60,045 nt of DNA, taken from NCBI GenBank assembly GCA_002499865.1, contig DANL01000081.1:1-60045 (forward strand), given 5' to 3'. Below, one piece after another: positions 8,831 to 16,728 of the stretch. The DNA comes from Euryarchaeota archaeon UBA121 (GTDB taxonomy: Archaea; Thermoplasmatota; Poseidoniia; Poseidoniales; Thalassarchaeaceae). The notes under the pieces are model-generated. The model did no database searches. It was given only the letters and a program-made list of their open reading frames with translations, and was not told where the DNA came from. The stretch's first letter is position 1, and every line of letters begins with the position of its first letter. Both the position numbers and the translations under genes were made by a program.

Positions 8831-9580
8831 TCATATTCCTGAGGAGAGTTTCATCCTTTGGTACCATGGCCAAACTGTAGAGTGACTCTCGACGATATCA
8901 AAGCCATACAATCCCTCCATTGATCTCAAAATTCCAAAGTTTGCAAAGTCAGCTCCGTTGGGATTTTTCCCGCCGAAAAAGTCACCCTTAATCCCACTGG
9001 ACATGTGATCTAACTGAAACTCTAGGTTTTTTCTAGGAGGAAGGTCGAACATCTTGGCTCTGGACTTTCCTACCATCCTCATTATGATTCCACCTACCCA
9101 TTTATTCACCAATCTAGTACCAAATGAGAAATTGTCAATTTTAGTTACATAATCTAAGGCTTGTAGGGATGTCCTGTATGACTTGTATATCACGGCAACG
9201 ATAGATTTTCCAAGAATTAGATTGGAGAAATCCATCCATTCGTCCTGTTCAGGGTCTTCTCCCGCTCGTGGGAAACCACTGCCATCTTTACTGTCAATGT
9301 AGTGTAAAATGTAATTGGAATCGTTAACTTGGGTCCCATCAATATCGACAAAAACAGGTACTGCACTCCATTCCGACCATTTCAACTGTGTCTTGAATGT
9401 CGGATCTACTTCCACCTTTGAGTACTCTATCCCCCTGCTACCTAGTAATGCTTTGACCTTGAAGCAGAAAGGACACGTCTCAAAGCAGTACATGGTTGGC
9501 AAGCCGTCCACGACTCTTTCTGGGACCAGTGTATCTTGAACTCCTGATGTAGCCTTAGGCTCGTTCTTTTCATCTGCCAT
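8831..9580 (-). CDS. Glutaredoxin/GST-fold protein, prostaglandin-E-synthase-2-like
   Basis: The N-terminal part is a thioredoxin-fold glutaredoxin domain with the CPFC redox motif in YCFETCPFCFKVKALLGSRGIEYSKVEVDP, then the cis-Pro region SAVPVFVDIDG and a DSNYILHYID segment. The C-terminal 150 or so residues are helical like a GST C-domain, and the layout resembles membrane-associated prostaglandin E synthase 2 relatives found in many marine microbes. It is probably a cytoplasmic thiol oxidoreductase; the substrate is unknown. It is convergent with the PH-domain gene, with only one base between the two ends. Start ATG at 9580. The 215-bp gap upstream (9581-9795) shows no gene. Confidence 0.75.
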   Translation of the reverse strand: MADEKNEPKATSGVQDTLVPERVVDGLPTMYCFETCPFCFKVKALLGSRGIEYSKVEVDPTFKTQLKWSEWSAVPVFVDIDGTQVNDSNYILHYIDSKDGSGFPRAGEDPEQDEWMDFSNLILGKSIVAVIYKSYRTSLQALDYVTKIDNFSFGTRLVNKWVGGIIMRMVGKSRAKMFDLPPRKNLEFQLDHMSSGIKGDFFGGKNPNGADFANFGILRSMEGLYGFDIVESHSTVWPWYQRMKLSSGI

Positions 9581-9795
9581 ATGTTTCGCACCGCCATTAA
9601 GTTTGTAGTTTATTTGTCCCGCTCAAAAAAGATTTCATAATCTTCTCGAATGAGCTCTCCACGCCATATCTAAACTTGTCAGACTAGATGAGTAGATAAT
9701 ATGGAGTTCTCCACCATAGCAGAAATATCATCTTTTCATAATCAATTTTCTCATTTACACCTAATCTTGAAGGTGCTTCCATCGTGTGACCATAC

Positions 9796-11538
9796 GTGGA
9801 CGTCCCTCTAGAATTGAACTCAATGCTCAGTGGCCAACATGGCACCACCAAGCAGAAGGCAGCTAGGTTGGTCGTGGATTTGGCTTCAACTGCGGGGGCC
9901 AGTGAATTCGTCAGGGTCAGTAATGCACACGTCTCTGGAGTCAGCGTGATCACCGGTGGACACGGACTAAGGAGGTTCTTGGCAGATTTATCAGGTGATC
10001 CTTTGGGAAAGGTAACTATACCAACAACTCTGAATTCTGCAGGTTGTGATAATGAGAAGTTGGAGGAGATGGGAATAGACTATCCAGATTTTCTTGAGCA
10101 ACAATTCGAAATCGTACACTCATATTCAGAACTTGGAATAGAGGCCACCCTCTCATGCACTCCCTATGATAGGGGAATAGAAGATGCGAATGGTATCGGC
10201 TCATGGGCCGAATCAAATGCAGTTTGCTTCTCCAATTCCTACACTTCACTGGTGACAAACAGGGAATCGGGACTTTCCGCCTTGGCAACAGCCTTGACCG
10301 GTTGGGCGCCCAAATGGGGATTGCATATAGATGAAAATAGAACCCCCAATATTTTCGTTAAAGTTGAGTGTGAGATGGAAGATATAACTGACTGGAGTAT
10401 ACTAGGCGATTGGATAGGAAAACAAATCAAACCCGAATGGAATCTTCCATGGGGCCCTATGCCTAGGATTAGTGGACTCCCCGATGCAACATTCGAGATG
10501 AAAAAGGCACTAACTGCGGCGGCGGCTAATTATGGATGTCCAATGCTATGGGCAGACGGGCTAACCCCCGATCCACCAACGGTTCAATCATACGAAGGAA
10601 TATTGAACTTCAAAGAATCAGATTTGTCTGAAAGGTATCGTGATTTATCTCCCAAGGGCAAGGTAGATTTGGTAGTTATTGGATGTCCACAGGCCAGTGT
10701 TGGAGAAGCCAGGGCAACCGCCGCATTCATGCGTTCGAGGATGGAATTAGGTGAGAAGATACCAGATCAGAGACTCTGGGTCTTCATGAGCGCTCATAAT
10801 TACGACATGATAGAGGCGGATGGAACGCTGGATATTCTGGAAGAGGGAGGCGCATTGGTTCTGAGGGACACTTGTCCCGAGGTCACTCCCTACAACCGTT
10901 CTCGATACAATCACTTACTAACAAACTCGTTAAAGGCAGAGCATTATCTAACTAGTGGACTGAACAAGATGCCCACAAGCGTGGCTAAAATCGAAGACTG
11001 TGTATCTCATGCATTTGACCCTTCATTGATCACCGGTGTAAGGCCCACACTTTCCACAGGGAAAGTCAAGAAGTCAAAATCTTCCAAATATGTTGCTAAG
11101 GGCGATTTTTCTACAGAAGGTCGCGGAATACCCAGTCAGGATGAATGGTCAGTCACAGGAAAGGCCCTCGTTACGGACGTACCGATTACATATCTAGGAT
11201 ATGTCAACAGAGATACGGGAGTAATCGAGGAGCCAGGGCACCCTCTTGACGGTATCCAAATCGCAGATAAGGTACTGATATATCCTAAGGGATCAGGATC
11301 CACTGTTGCCCCATTCGTGTTAATGGGACTAATTTACACAGGAATGGGTCCATTGGCAATCATTAATCGGGATGTATGCCCTCTGACTCTCCCGGCCGCG
11401 TCTCTCTTAGGGACTCCCTATGCACATAGTTTTGAGAACGATCCGATTCAGGAAATCAACACCGGGGACGAAGTTAGAATGGAACTAATCAATGGAAAAG
11501 TCAGCATGTATGTGATGTCCAGATTTAGCGAGGGTTGA
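9796..11538 (+). CDS. AcnX-family dehydratase, fused large and small subunits (probable phosphomevalonate dehydratase)
   Basis: 580 residues from GTG 9796; the opening LELNSMLSGQHGT matches the start of AcnX large subunits. About residues 1-420 are the aconitase-X catalytic part with ESNAVCFSNSY, TNRESGL, DLVVIGCPQAS and RDTCPEVTPYN; cysteines in the latter two are expected Fe-S ligands. About residues 445-580 are the small swivelling subunit (TGKALVTD, DTGVIEEPGHPLDG, YPKGSGSTVAP). In archaea the two parts are usually separate and form mevalonate-5-phosphate dehydratase of the modified mevalonate pathway. Here they are one chain, as in some bacterial AcnX enzymes acting on hydroxyproline, so the substrate is inferred. 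HMG-CoA reductase at 27023-28321 makes an isoprenoid role attractive. tgtA follows 24 bp downstream. Confidence 0.75.
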   Translation: MDVPLELNSMLSGQHGTTKQKAARLVVDLASTAGASEFVRVSNAHVSGVSVITGGHGLRRFLADLSGDPLGKVTIPTTLNSAGCDNEKLEEMGIDYPDFLEQQFEIVHSYSELGIEATLSCTPYDRGIEDANGIGSWAESNAVCFSNSYTSLVTNRESGLSALATALTGWAPKWGLHIDENRTPNIFVKVECEMEDITDWSILGDWIGKQIKPEWNLPWGPMPRISGLPDATFEMKKALTAAAANYGCPMLWADGLTPDPPTVQSYEGILNFKESDLSERYRDLSPKGKVDLVVIGCPQASVGEARATAAFMRSRMELGEKIPDQRLWVFMSAHNYDMIEADGTLDILEEGGALVLRDTCPEVTPYNRSRYNHLLTNSLKAEHYLTSGLNKMPTSVAKIEDCVSHAFDPSLITGVRPTLSTGKVKKSKSSKYVAKGDFSTEGRGIPSQDEWSVTGKALVTDVPITYLGYVNRDTGVIEEPGHPLDGIQIADKVLIYPKGSGSTVAPFVLMGLIYTGMGPLAIINRDVCPLTLPAASLLGTPYAHSFENDPIQEINTGDEVRMELINGKVSMYVMSRFSEG

Positions 11539-11562
11539 TGACGGAAACTCATACCCAAGGCC

Positions 11563-13710
11563 ATGGACTTGAATCGGGAACCGGAACCCTGCCGGCCCCA
11601 AGACTGGGGCAAGTTCGAGATAACCAATAGAGATGGCGCCGCTAGAATTGGGAAATTCCATACTCGTCATGGAGTAGTTACCACTCCAATGTTACTTCCT
11701 GTGGTTAACCCGAATTTACGGACCATCGAACCCAGAGAAATGTGGGATAAGTACGGCATTGAAGCTCTAATAACAAATTCCTATGTGATTTGGAAGCACG
11801 AGAAGCTTAGCGTTCCCGCTAAATCAGATGGAATTCACAAATTATTGGATTTTCCCGGAGCAATAGTAACAGACTCAGGAACGTTCCAGTCGTATGTCTA
11901 TGGAGATGTTGAGGTTTCGCCAGAAGAGATTGTTTCATTCCAAAGAGAAATCGGAGTTGATGTGGGGACTATGTTGGATGTTTTCGGAAGACCCGATATG
12001 AGTAGGGATCAAATTCAACATGCAGTTGATGAGACTTTCAACAGGGCAGATATATCTCTACTGGAAGCAAGAGAAGACATCTTACTAAATGGGCCAATCC
12101 AAGGAGGACTTCATCACGATTTAAGAGCTCAATCTGCGAGATTAATGAGTCAAATCCAAGATTCAGGAAAGACATTTGCAGTTCATCCAATAGGGGGCAT
12201 TGTTCCTCTGATGGAACAGCAGAGATATCTGGAGTTATTCGGAATTATATTGGCCGCGAGATCGCAAATACCCCCCGATAAGCCAATACACATGTTTGGT
12301 TGTGGACATCCACTTCTCTTCCCACTATCTGTGGCCTTAGGAGTAGATTTCTTCGATAGTGCCGCATATGCACTATTCGCTCGTGACGATAGAATACTTA
12401 CTCCTGAGGGAACAGTAAAGATACAAGGTTTGAATGAATGGCCAGTTACATCTTCTGCGCTCTTTGGAAAGACTCCAAAAATGGTTATGGAAATGTCCAA
12501 AGAAAGAAGATCAGAGATTCTAGCACACCATAATCTAGAGGTTACTCAGGTCGAACTAGCTAGGTGTAGGGAGGCCATTAGGGATGGAAGCATCTGGAAA
12601 CTGGCAGAGGTAAGAAGCCATGCCTCGCCTAGGCTCAGGGAAGCTTTCGAATGGGTTTTGGACCAACTCGAAGAGCTTGAAGATTCAGAAGCCGGCTCAA
12701 CACTTCTAGAGCTCATGGCATCTACAAATCCCATTAGGAAAGGGGGAGAGCCACTTTCTGAAGATATAGGTTTCAGACCACACATCCTCCATCTTCTGGC
12801 CTTGATATCACTGAGGTGGCGTCTACCCGGATCTTGGTGGGATGGTAGCTATGGGCCTCCAGAAAGAGTCCTGATAATCCATAATTCTCCGCCTCCCTGG
12901 AGGGAAAGCTCTCTCGGCTCAATAGTCGAGAATCTAATTGAGAATCCCAAGACAGTAGTTCTGGTAGCTACGCCTCTGGGGCCAGTGCCCTATTCCTTCG
13001 AAGACGTCTCCCCTTTCTGTCACTTGGATGGTCCTGACTCTATCTGGTCTGTTGAATTCGATCAGAGCAATTCCTACGGAGATCTTTCATATCTTGGGCT
13101 AGAGGAAATTCCTATCAAAACTTCATCACCAAAGATTTTAGAAGAATCTTCCGAAGAAATTAGTAAAATAAGGACATGGCTAGACAGATGTTCGATTGTC
13201 GACAAAGTATCAGTTTTCTGTGGAGTTCACCCAAAGAAACTCTGCGAAGTATCGGAGATAATGGAAGTAAGAAGATCCAATACCGATAGGATGGTGAATG
13301 TTAGTTTCAATGGGAAACATGTCCTCTCTCCAAGACTGAAGGACGGAGGAATTTCCTTGACTTCTGAAGGAGCAAGAGTTCTCTATTCACTCAACCCTGG
13401 AATCCCAGATTTATTTGATGAAGAAAACTCCTCTGAGGAGCAAGACTATCCGGGCGTTCCAAGAGTGATGATTTCCGAAGACGCGATACCTTTCGTCGGC
13501 GATGGACGTAACGTAATGCACGGCTACATAATTGGTGCTGATCCGCATACCACTCCAGGGCAACCATGTGTAGTGGTCTCTCAAGAAGGAGTTTTGGTGG
13601 CTCATGGAGTTCCTACTTCAACGACATTAGAGATGGCTACTTTCAAGAAGGGAATCGCAGTTAAAGTTAGAGATGGGTGCCTCAAAGATGAAGCCTCAAA
13701 AATCAACTAG
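11563..13710 (+). CDS. tgtA: Archaeosine tRNA-guanine transglycosylase (zinc cysteines replaced)
   Basis: Exchanges guanine-15 in tRNA for preQ0, the first tRNA-bound step to archaeosine. The catalytic domain (residues 1-380) has TDSGTFQSY with D104, the substrate loop GPIQGGLHHDLR, the Gly-rich VHPIGGIVP, and VDFFDSAAY containing the probable nucleophile D265. The C-terminal half has the archaeal-specific domains, ending in a PUA domain (PRVMISEDAIPFVGDGRNV ... GQPCVVVSQEG). At 715 residues it is full length. The oddity is at residues 293-301: the usual C-x-C-x-x-C zinc ligands are replaced by PVTSSAL, while the histidine at AHHN remains. It lies 24 bp downstream of the AcnX gene and is probably co-transcribed with it. 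Confidence 0.93.
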   Translation: MDLNREPEPCRPQDWGKFEITNRDGAARIGKFHTRHGVVTTPMLLPVVNPNLRTIEPREMWDKYGIEALITNSYVIWKHEKLSVPAKSDGIHKLLDFPGAIVTDSGTFQSYVYGDVEVSPEEIVSFQREIGVDVGTMLDVFGRPDMSRDQIQHAVDETFNRADISLLEAREDILLNGPIQGGLHHDLRAQSARLMSQIQDSGKTFAVHPIGGIVPLMEQQRYLELFGIILAARSQIPPDKPIHMFGCGHPLLFPLSVALGVDFFDSAAYALFARDDRILTPEGTVKIQGLNEWPVTSSALFGKTPKMVMEMSKERRSEILAHHNLEVTQVELARCREAIRDGSIWKLAEVRSHASPRLREAFEWVLDQLEELEDSEAGSTLLELMASTNPIRKGGEPLSEDIGFRPHILHLLALISLRWRLPGSWWDGSYGPPERVLIIHNSPPPWRESSLGSIVENLIENPKTVVLVATPLGPVPYSFEDVSPFCHLDGPDSIWSVEFDQSNSYGDLSYLGLEEIPIKTSSPKILEESSEEISKIRTWLDRCSIVDKVSVFCGVHPKKLCEVSEIMEVRRSNTDRMVNVSFNGKHVLSPRLKDGGISLTSEGARVLYSLNPGIPDLFDEENSSEEQDYPGVPRVMISEDAIPFVGDGRNVMHGYIIGADPHTTPGQPCVVVSQEGVLVAHGVPTSTTLEMATFKKGIAVKVRDGCLKDEASKIN

Positions 13711-13765
13711 CTCTGATTGATATTTTCGGGGATTAATTCAAGTGTTGCCTTCCAGAGGACCTATT

Positions 13766-13782
13766 GACTCCCTACGGGAGTC
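13766..13782. promoter_or_regulatory. Short palindrome upstream of ABC operon
   Basis: GACTCCC and GGGAGTC flank a TAC centre, giving a perfect 7-bp stem in the 83-bp gap between tgtA and the ABC transporter operon, 11 bp before its ATG. It could be an operator or a leader hairpin. A 7-bp stem of this form is expected a few times by chance in 60 kb, so only its position argues for function. Confidence 0.25.
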
Positions 13783-13793
13783 GGGTGCTATAC

Positions 13794-14786
13794 ATGGTCC
13801 CTGATGCGGTTGATGAGATGCTGATTACAGCACGCTCAATGAAGAAAATGTATGGCCCTCACCTAGCCCTAGATGATATCAATCTAGAAATCCCGCATGG
13901 TGCTATAGGAATTCTAGGTCCAAATGGAGCGGGCAAATCAACATTTTTCAAGTGCCTACTAGGACTCATAAAGACAACCTCTGGATCTGGAAGAGTATTG
14001 GGGCACGACATAAGGACTGAAGGGGAATTGATACGTTCAAAGATTGGATATATGCCTGAATATGACTCCCTGGATCCCGGTCTTACTGCGATTGATCAAG
14101 TTAGGTATTCTGGTGAGTTATTGGGGATGAACCCAGACGCCGCTACCCAGAGAGCACACGAAGTACTGCAATATGTAGGCCTCAAAGATCAGAGATACAG
14201 AAAAATCGAGACTTTTAGCACGGGTATGAAACAGGCTGCTAAATTAGCCTGCGCACTAATACATGACCCTGAGATTCTGATTTGCGATGAGCCAACTAAT
14301 GGATTAGATCAGAGGGCCAGGGAATTCATGCTACAGACTCTGAGAAAAACTGTAATGGAAGGTGGAAGATCAGTACTGATGAGTAGTCATGTAATGGACG
14401 ATGTAGAAACCGTATGTGATAGGATTGTGATGATCCACAAAGGCAAGATAGTCGTCCACAGGAGTATAGACGACATGGTTAAACAAGTGGAGAAGGAAAT
14501 AGAAATATCAGTCTGGGGAGGGGCTTCTCAGATGGAAAGTGAACTATCCTCAAGAGGACTTTCTGTCAGGAGGATGGGGAGAAATATGAGGGTCACTAAG
14601 GTCGATGATGACACATACACTGAGATTCTGTCATCAGCAGCCAAAGCAGGAGTTCAAGTTAGGAAGATGACAGAATATGAGCCAGATTTAGAGGATATTT
14701 TCCTTCTGATAATGGATAAGCTAGGTGAAGAAGTGAGGGAAACAGGAGAATTGATGACTTCCGGCCATACAGGGGAAGGGCTATGA
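13794..14786 (+). CDS. ABC-2 transporter ATP-binding protein (first pair)
   Basis: Cytoplasmic ATPase of an ABC-2 type exporter. Walker A is GPNGAGKST, the Q-loop region is YMPEYDSL, the ABC signature is FSTGMKQAAKLA, Walker B is ILICDEP, and the H-loop is SSHVMDDVE. A C-terminal extension of about 100 residues after the NBD resembles the regulatory tails of drug and lipid exporters. I chose the ATG at 13794 (MVPDAVDEM); an upstream TTG at 13764 runs through a palindrome, and an ATG at 13818 would also keep the domain. The 3' end overlaps the permease start by 4 bp (ATGA). First gene of a five-gene operon; the cargo is unknown. Confidence 0.88.
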   Translation: MVPDAVDEMLITARSMKKMYGPHLALDDINLEIPHGAIGILGPNGAGKSTFFKCLLGLIKTTSGSGRVLGHDIRTEGELIRSKIGYMPEYDSLDPGLTAIDQVRYSGELLGMNPDAATQRAHEVLQYVGLKDQRYRKIETFSTGMKQAAKLACALIHDPEILICDEPTNGLDQRAREFMLQTLRKTVMEGGRSVLMSSHVMDDVETVCDRIVMIHKGKIVVHRSIDDMVKQVEKEIEISVWGGASQMESELSSRGLSVRRMGRNMRVTKVDDDTYTEILSSAAKAGVQVRKMTEYEPDLEDIFLLIMDKLGEEVRETGELMTSGHTGEGL

Positions 14787-15796
14787 CTCCTGAACTCGAT
14801 ATCTCTGGTGGTACGACCAGGATGGAATCGGCATTTGGATCTGGAGACGGAGATGATGAGGCAAAGGCTTCAGTAGCAAAGAAAGCCGAAGTTAAAGGCT
14901 CAATATACGAACAGACATATCGTCCATGGAGGGGCTCTTTAGGACCGAGGTGGGTCAGGAACTATGCGATTTTCCGACACCACGTTTACGGTTTATTTTC
15001 AAGCAAGGGACACAGGTACTATCATCCTATTGTCAGACTTACTATCCTCATAGTATTCCTATTCTCTCTTTCTCCAGTAGCAATGCTATTTTTGGCATCA
15101 TTGGGGGGGCAAGGAGGTTTCGGGGAGATCCTTTCGAGAATGTGGGGGATAAACAGGTATAACTTGTGGGGCCAAGTACTGGGATTCTTCCCGCGTAATC
15201 TTTGCATGTGGCCACTACTTACCGCACTTGTTGTTGGAGGTATGATTTCAGATGATCGTAGAAACGGAACGAGTGCTATATACTTCTCTAGACCGGTCAA
15301 TAGGATTGACTACACGGCTATGAAATATCTCAGTAGCGCAGTCGTACTGGGCTTTGTGATTGTTTTCTCTTACATGGTATACTATACCAGTGCAATAGTC
15401 CTGAACGGAGAGGGTTGGGCATTTCTGATTGATACCTTCCCCATCTTCATGGGAGGGCTATTAGCAGGAATCCTTTTGGTTCTAACTTATACTTCTATTG
15501 GCCTAGCACTTTCCAGTATCAGTCAAAGTAGATTCTTCGCCGCAGTAGCATTTCTGGCAGTTATCTACGGGACAAAGATGGTCGCTTTCCTTATCGAGTC
15601 TACCTTCGAATCATCGATACTCTATCTATTGAGCCCTTATGATGGTCTGGCCCACATAGGACAGTGGCTAGTTGGAATAGAGTCCAATTATGACTATCCT
15701 CTCGCCTTTTCAATCGTCTCAATTTTACTAATCAATTCCTTATCACTGGCTTTACTCACTAGTAGGGTTAGTTCTCTGGAGGTGACTAGAGAATGA
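14783..15796 (+). CDS. ABC-2 type permease (first pair)
   Basis: Overlaps the preceding ATPase by 4 bp. After a hydrophilic N-terminus of about 80 residues with a charged run, there are about six membrane segments (LTILIVFLFSLSPVAMLFLASL; then segments near residues 145, 185, 225, 255 and 305). DDRRNGTSAIYFSRPVNRIDY between the second and third helices matches the cytoplasmic loop typical of ABC-2 permeases, which couples to the ATPase. Product length of 337 residues is usual. It presumably dimerises or pairs with the second permease of the same operon. No substrate can be assigned. Confidence 0.82.
   Translation: MTPELDISGGTTRMESAFGSGDGDDEAKASVAKKAEVKGSIYEQTYRPWRGSLGPRWVRNYAIFRHHVYGLFSSKGHRYYHPIVRLTILIVFLFSLSPVAMLFLASLGGQGGFGEILSRMWGINRYNLWGQVLGFFPRNLCMWPLLTALVVGGMISDDRRNGTSAIYFSRPVNRIDYTAMKYLSSAVVLGFVIVFSYMVYYTSAIVLNGEGWAFLIDTFPIFMGGLLAGILLVLTYTSIGLALSSISQSRFFAAVAFLAVIYGTKMVAFLIESTFESSILYLLSPYDGLAHIGQWLVGIESNYDYPLAFSIVSILLINSLSLALLTSRVSSLEVTRE
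15778..15785 (+). promoter_or_regulatory. Shine-Dalgarno site for second ABC ATPase
   Basis: GGAGGTGA, a full-length match to the canonical 16S anti-Shine-Dalgarno sequence, lies 7 nt before the ATG at 15793 inside the end of the preceding permease gene. It supports that start and shows leadered translation inside this operon. Confidence 0.7.
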
Positions 15797-16728
15797 CTGC
15801 AAAGGCCCCAGCTGTGATGATTGAATCTGCTTCTAAGTGGTACGGTGAAGTGATAGGCCTCAATGATGTTTCTCTAGCAATAGATGGTGGAGTCACAGGT
15901 GTTTTAGGGCCCAATGGCGCAGGTAAATCAACACTATTCAAACTACTTCTTGGTAGACTCAAGCCAAGCCAAGGATCAGTGAGATTGTTCGGCACTGATC
16001 CGTGGGAGAGTACGTCTCCTTTCAGAAGAGTAGGTTACGTTAGCGAAACTGAGCCATTGTATGAGTGGATGACTGGATTGGATTTCCTTATGACTATGGC
16101 AAGACTGCATGGAATGACTAGGGACGAAGCTAGGGAAAGGGCCGAGCATGTCTTGGAATTCGTTGGCTTGAGTGATGTTCGCCACAAAGAAGTTGGCAAA
16201 TATAGTAAGGGCATGAGGCAGAGAGTGAAAATTGCCCATGCACTAGTTCACGATCCGGATCTGATAATTCTAGATGAGCCCTTACATGGTTGCGACCCTC
16301 TCGCCAGAACCAGCATTATGAGCGTCATCAGAGAACTAGGAAATCGTGGTAAAACTGTAATTGTTTCCAGTCATATCCTTGAGGAAATCGAGAGAATTAC
16401 AGAGCAGATTGTGATTCTGCATAATGGCAGGCTACTCGCTCTTGGTAATCTACATGCCATTAGGGGACTTCTCGATAAACACCCTCACAGAATTCTACTT
16501 GAAACGGAATCCCCTAGAGATTTGGCCAAGGAACTAATCACAAGAAAGCCGATATACGGCGTTAGGTTTCCTGAGGATGGATTCCTGGAAATTCAGACAG
16601 GAGACCTGTCTGCTGCTCATGAGATTCTTCCTAGCGCAATTATTGAATCTGGAATTAGGGTCACTGCAGTTGAGAACCCTGATGATAACCTAGACTCACT
16701 ACTCGGGTATCTTGTAGGGGGTGGATGA
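15793..16728 (+). CDS. ABC-2 transporter ATP-binding protein (second pair)
   Basis: Second ATPase of the operon, 311 residues, starting 4 bp inside the previous gene with a strong Shine-Dalgarno. Walker A is GPNGAGKST, the signature is YSKGMRQRVKIAHAL, Walker B is LIILDEP followed by LHGCDPLAR, and the H-loop is SSHILEEIE. A shorter regulatory tail follows. It is related to but clearly diverged from the first ATPase, so the operon probably arose by old duplication or builds a heteromeric exporter. In LHGCDP the usual TNGLDP at the D-loop is altered, with a cysteine in place of leucine. Confidence 0.88.
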   Translation: MTAKAPAVMIESASKWYGEVIGLNDVSLAIDGGVTGVLGPNGAGKSTLFKLLLGRLKPSQGSVRLFGTDPWESTSPFRRVGYVSETEPLYEWMTGLDFLMTMARLHGMTRDEARERAEHVLEFVGLSDVRHKEVGKYSKGMRQRVKIAHALVHDPDLIILDEPLHGCDPLARTSIMSVIRELGNRGKTVIVSSHILEEIERITEQIVILHNGRLLALGNLHAIRGLLDKHPHRILLETESPRDLAKELITRKPIYGVRFPEDGFLEIQTGDLSAAHEILPSAIIESGIRVTAVENPDDNLDSLLGYLVGGG

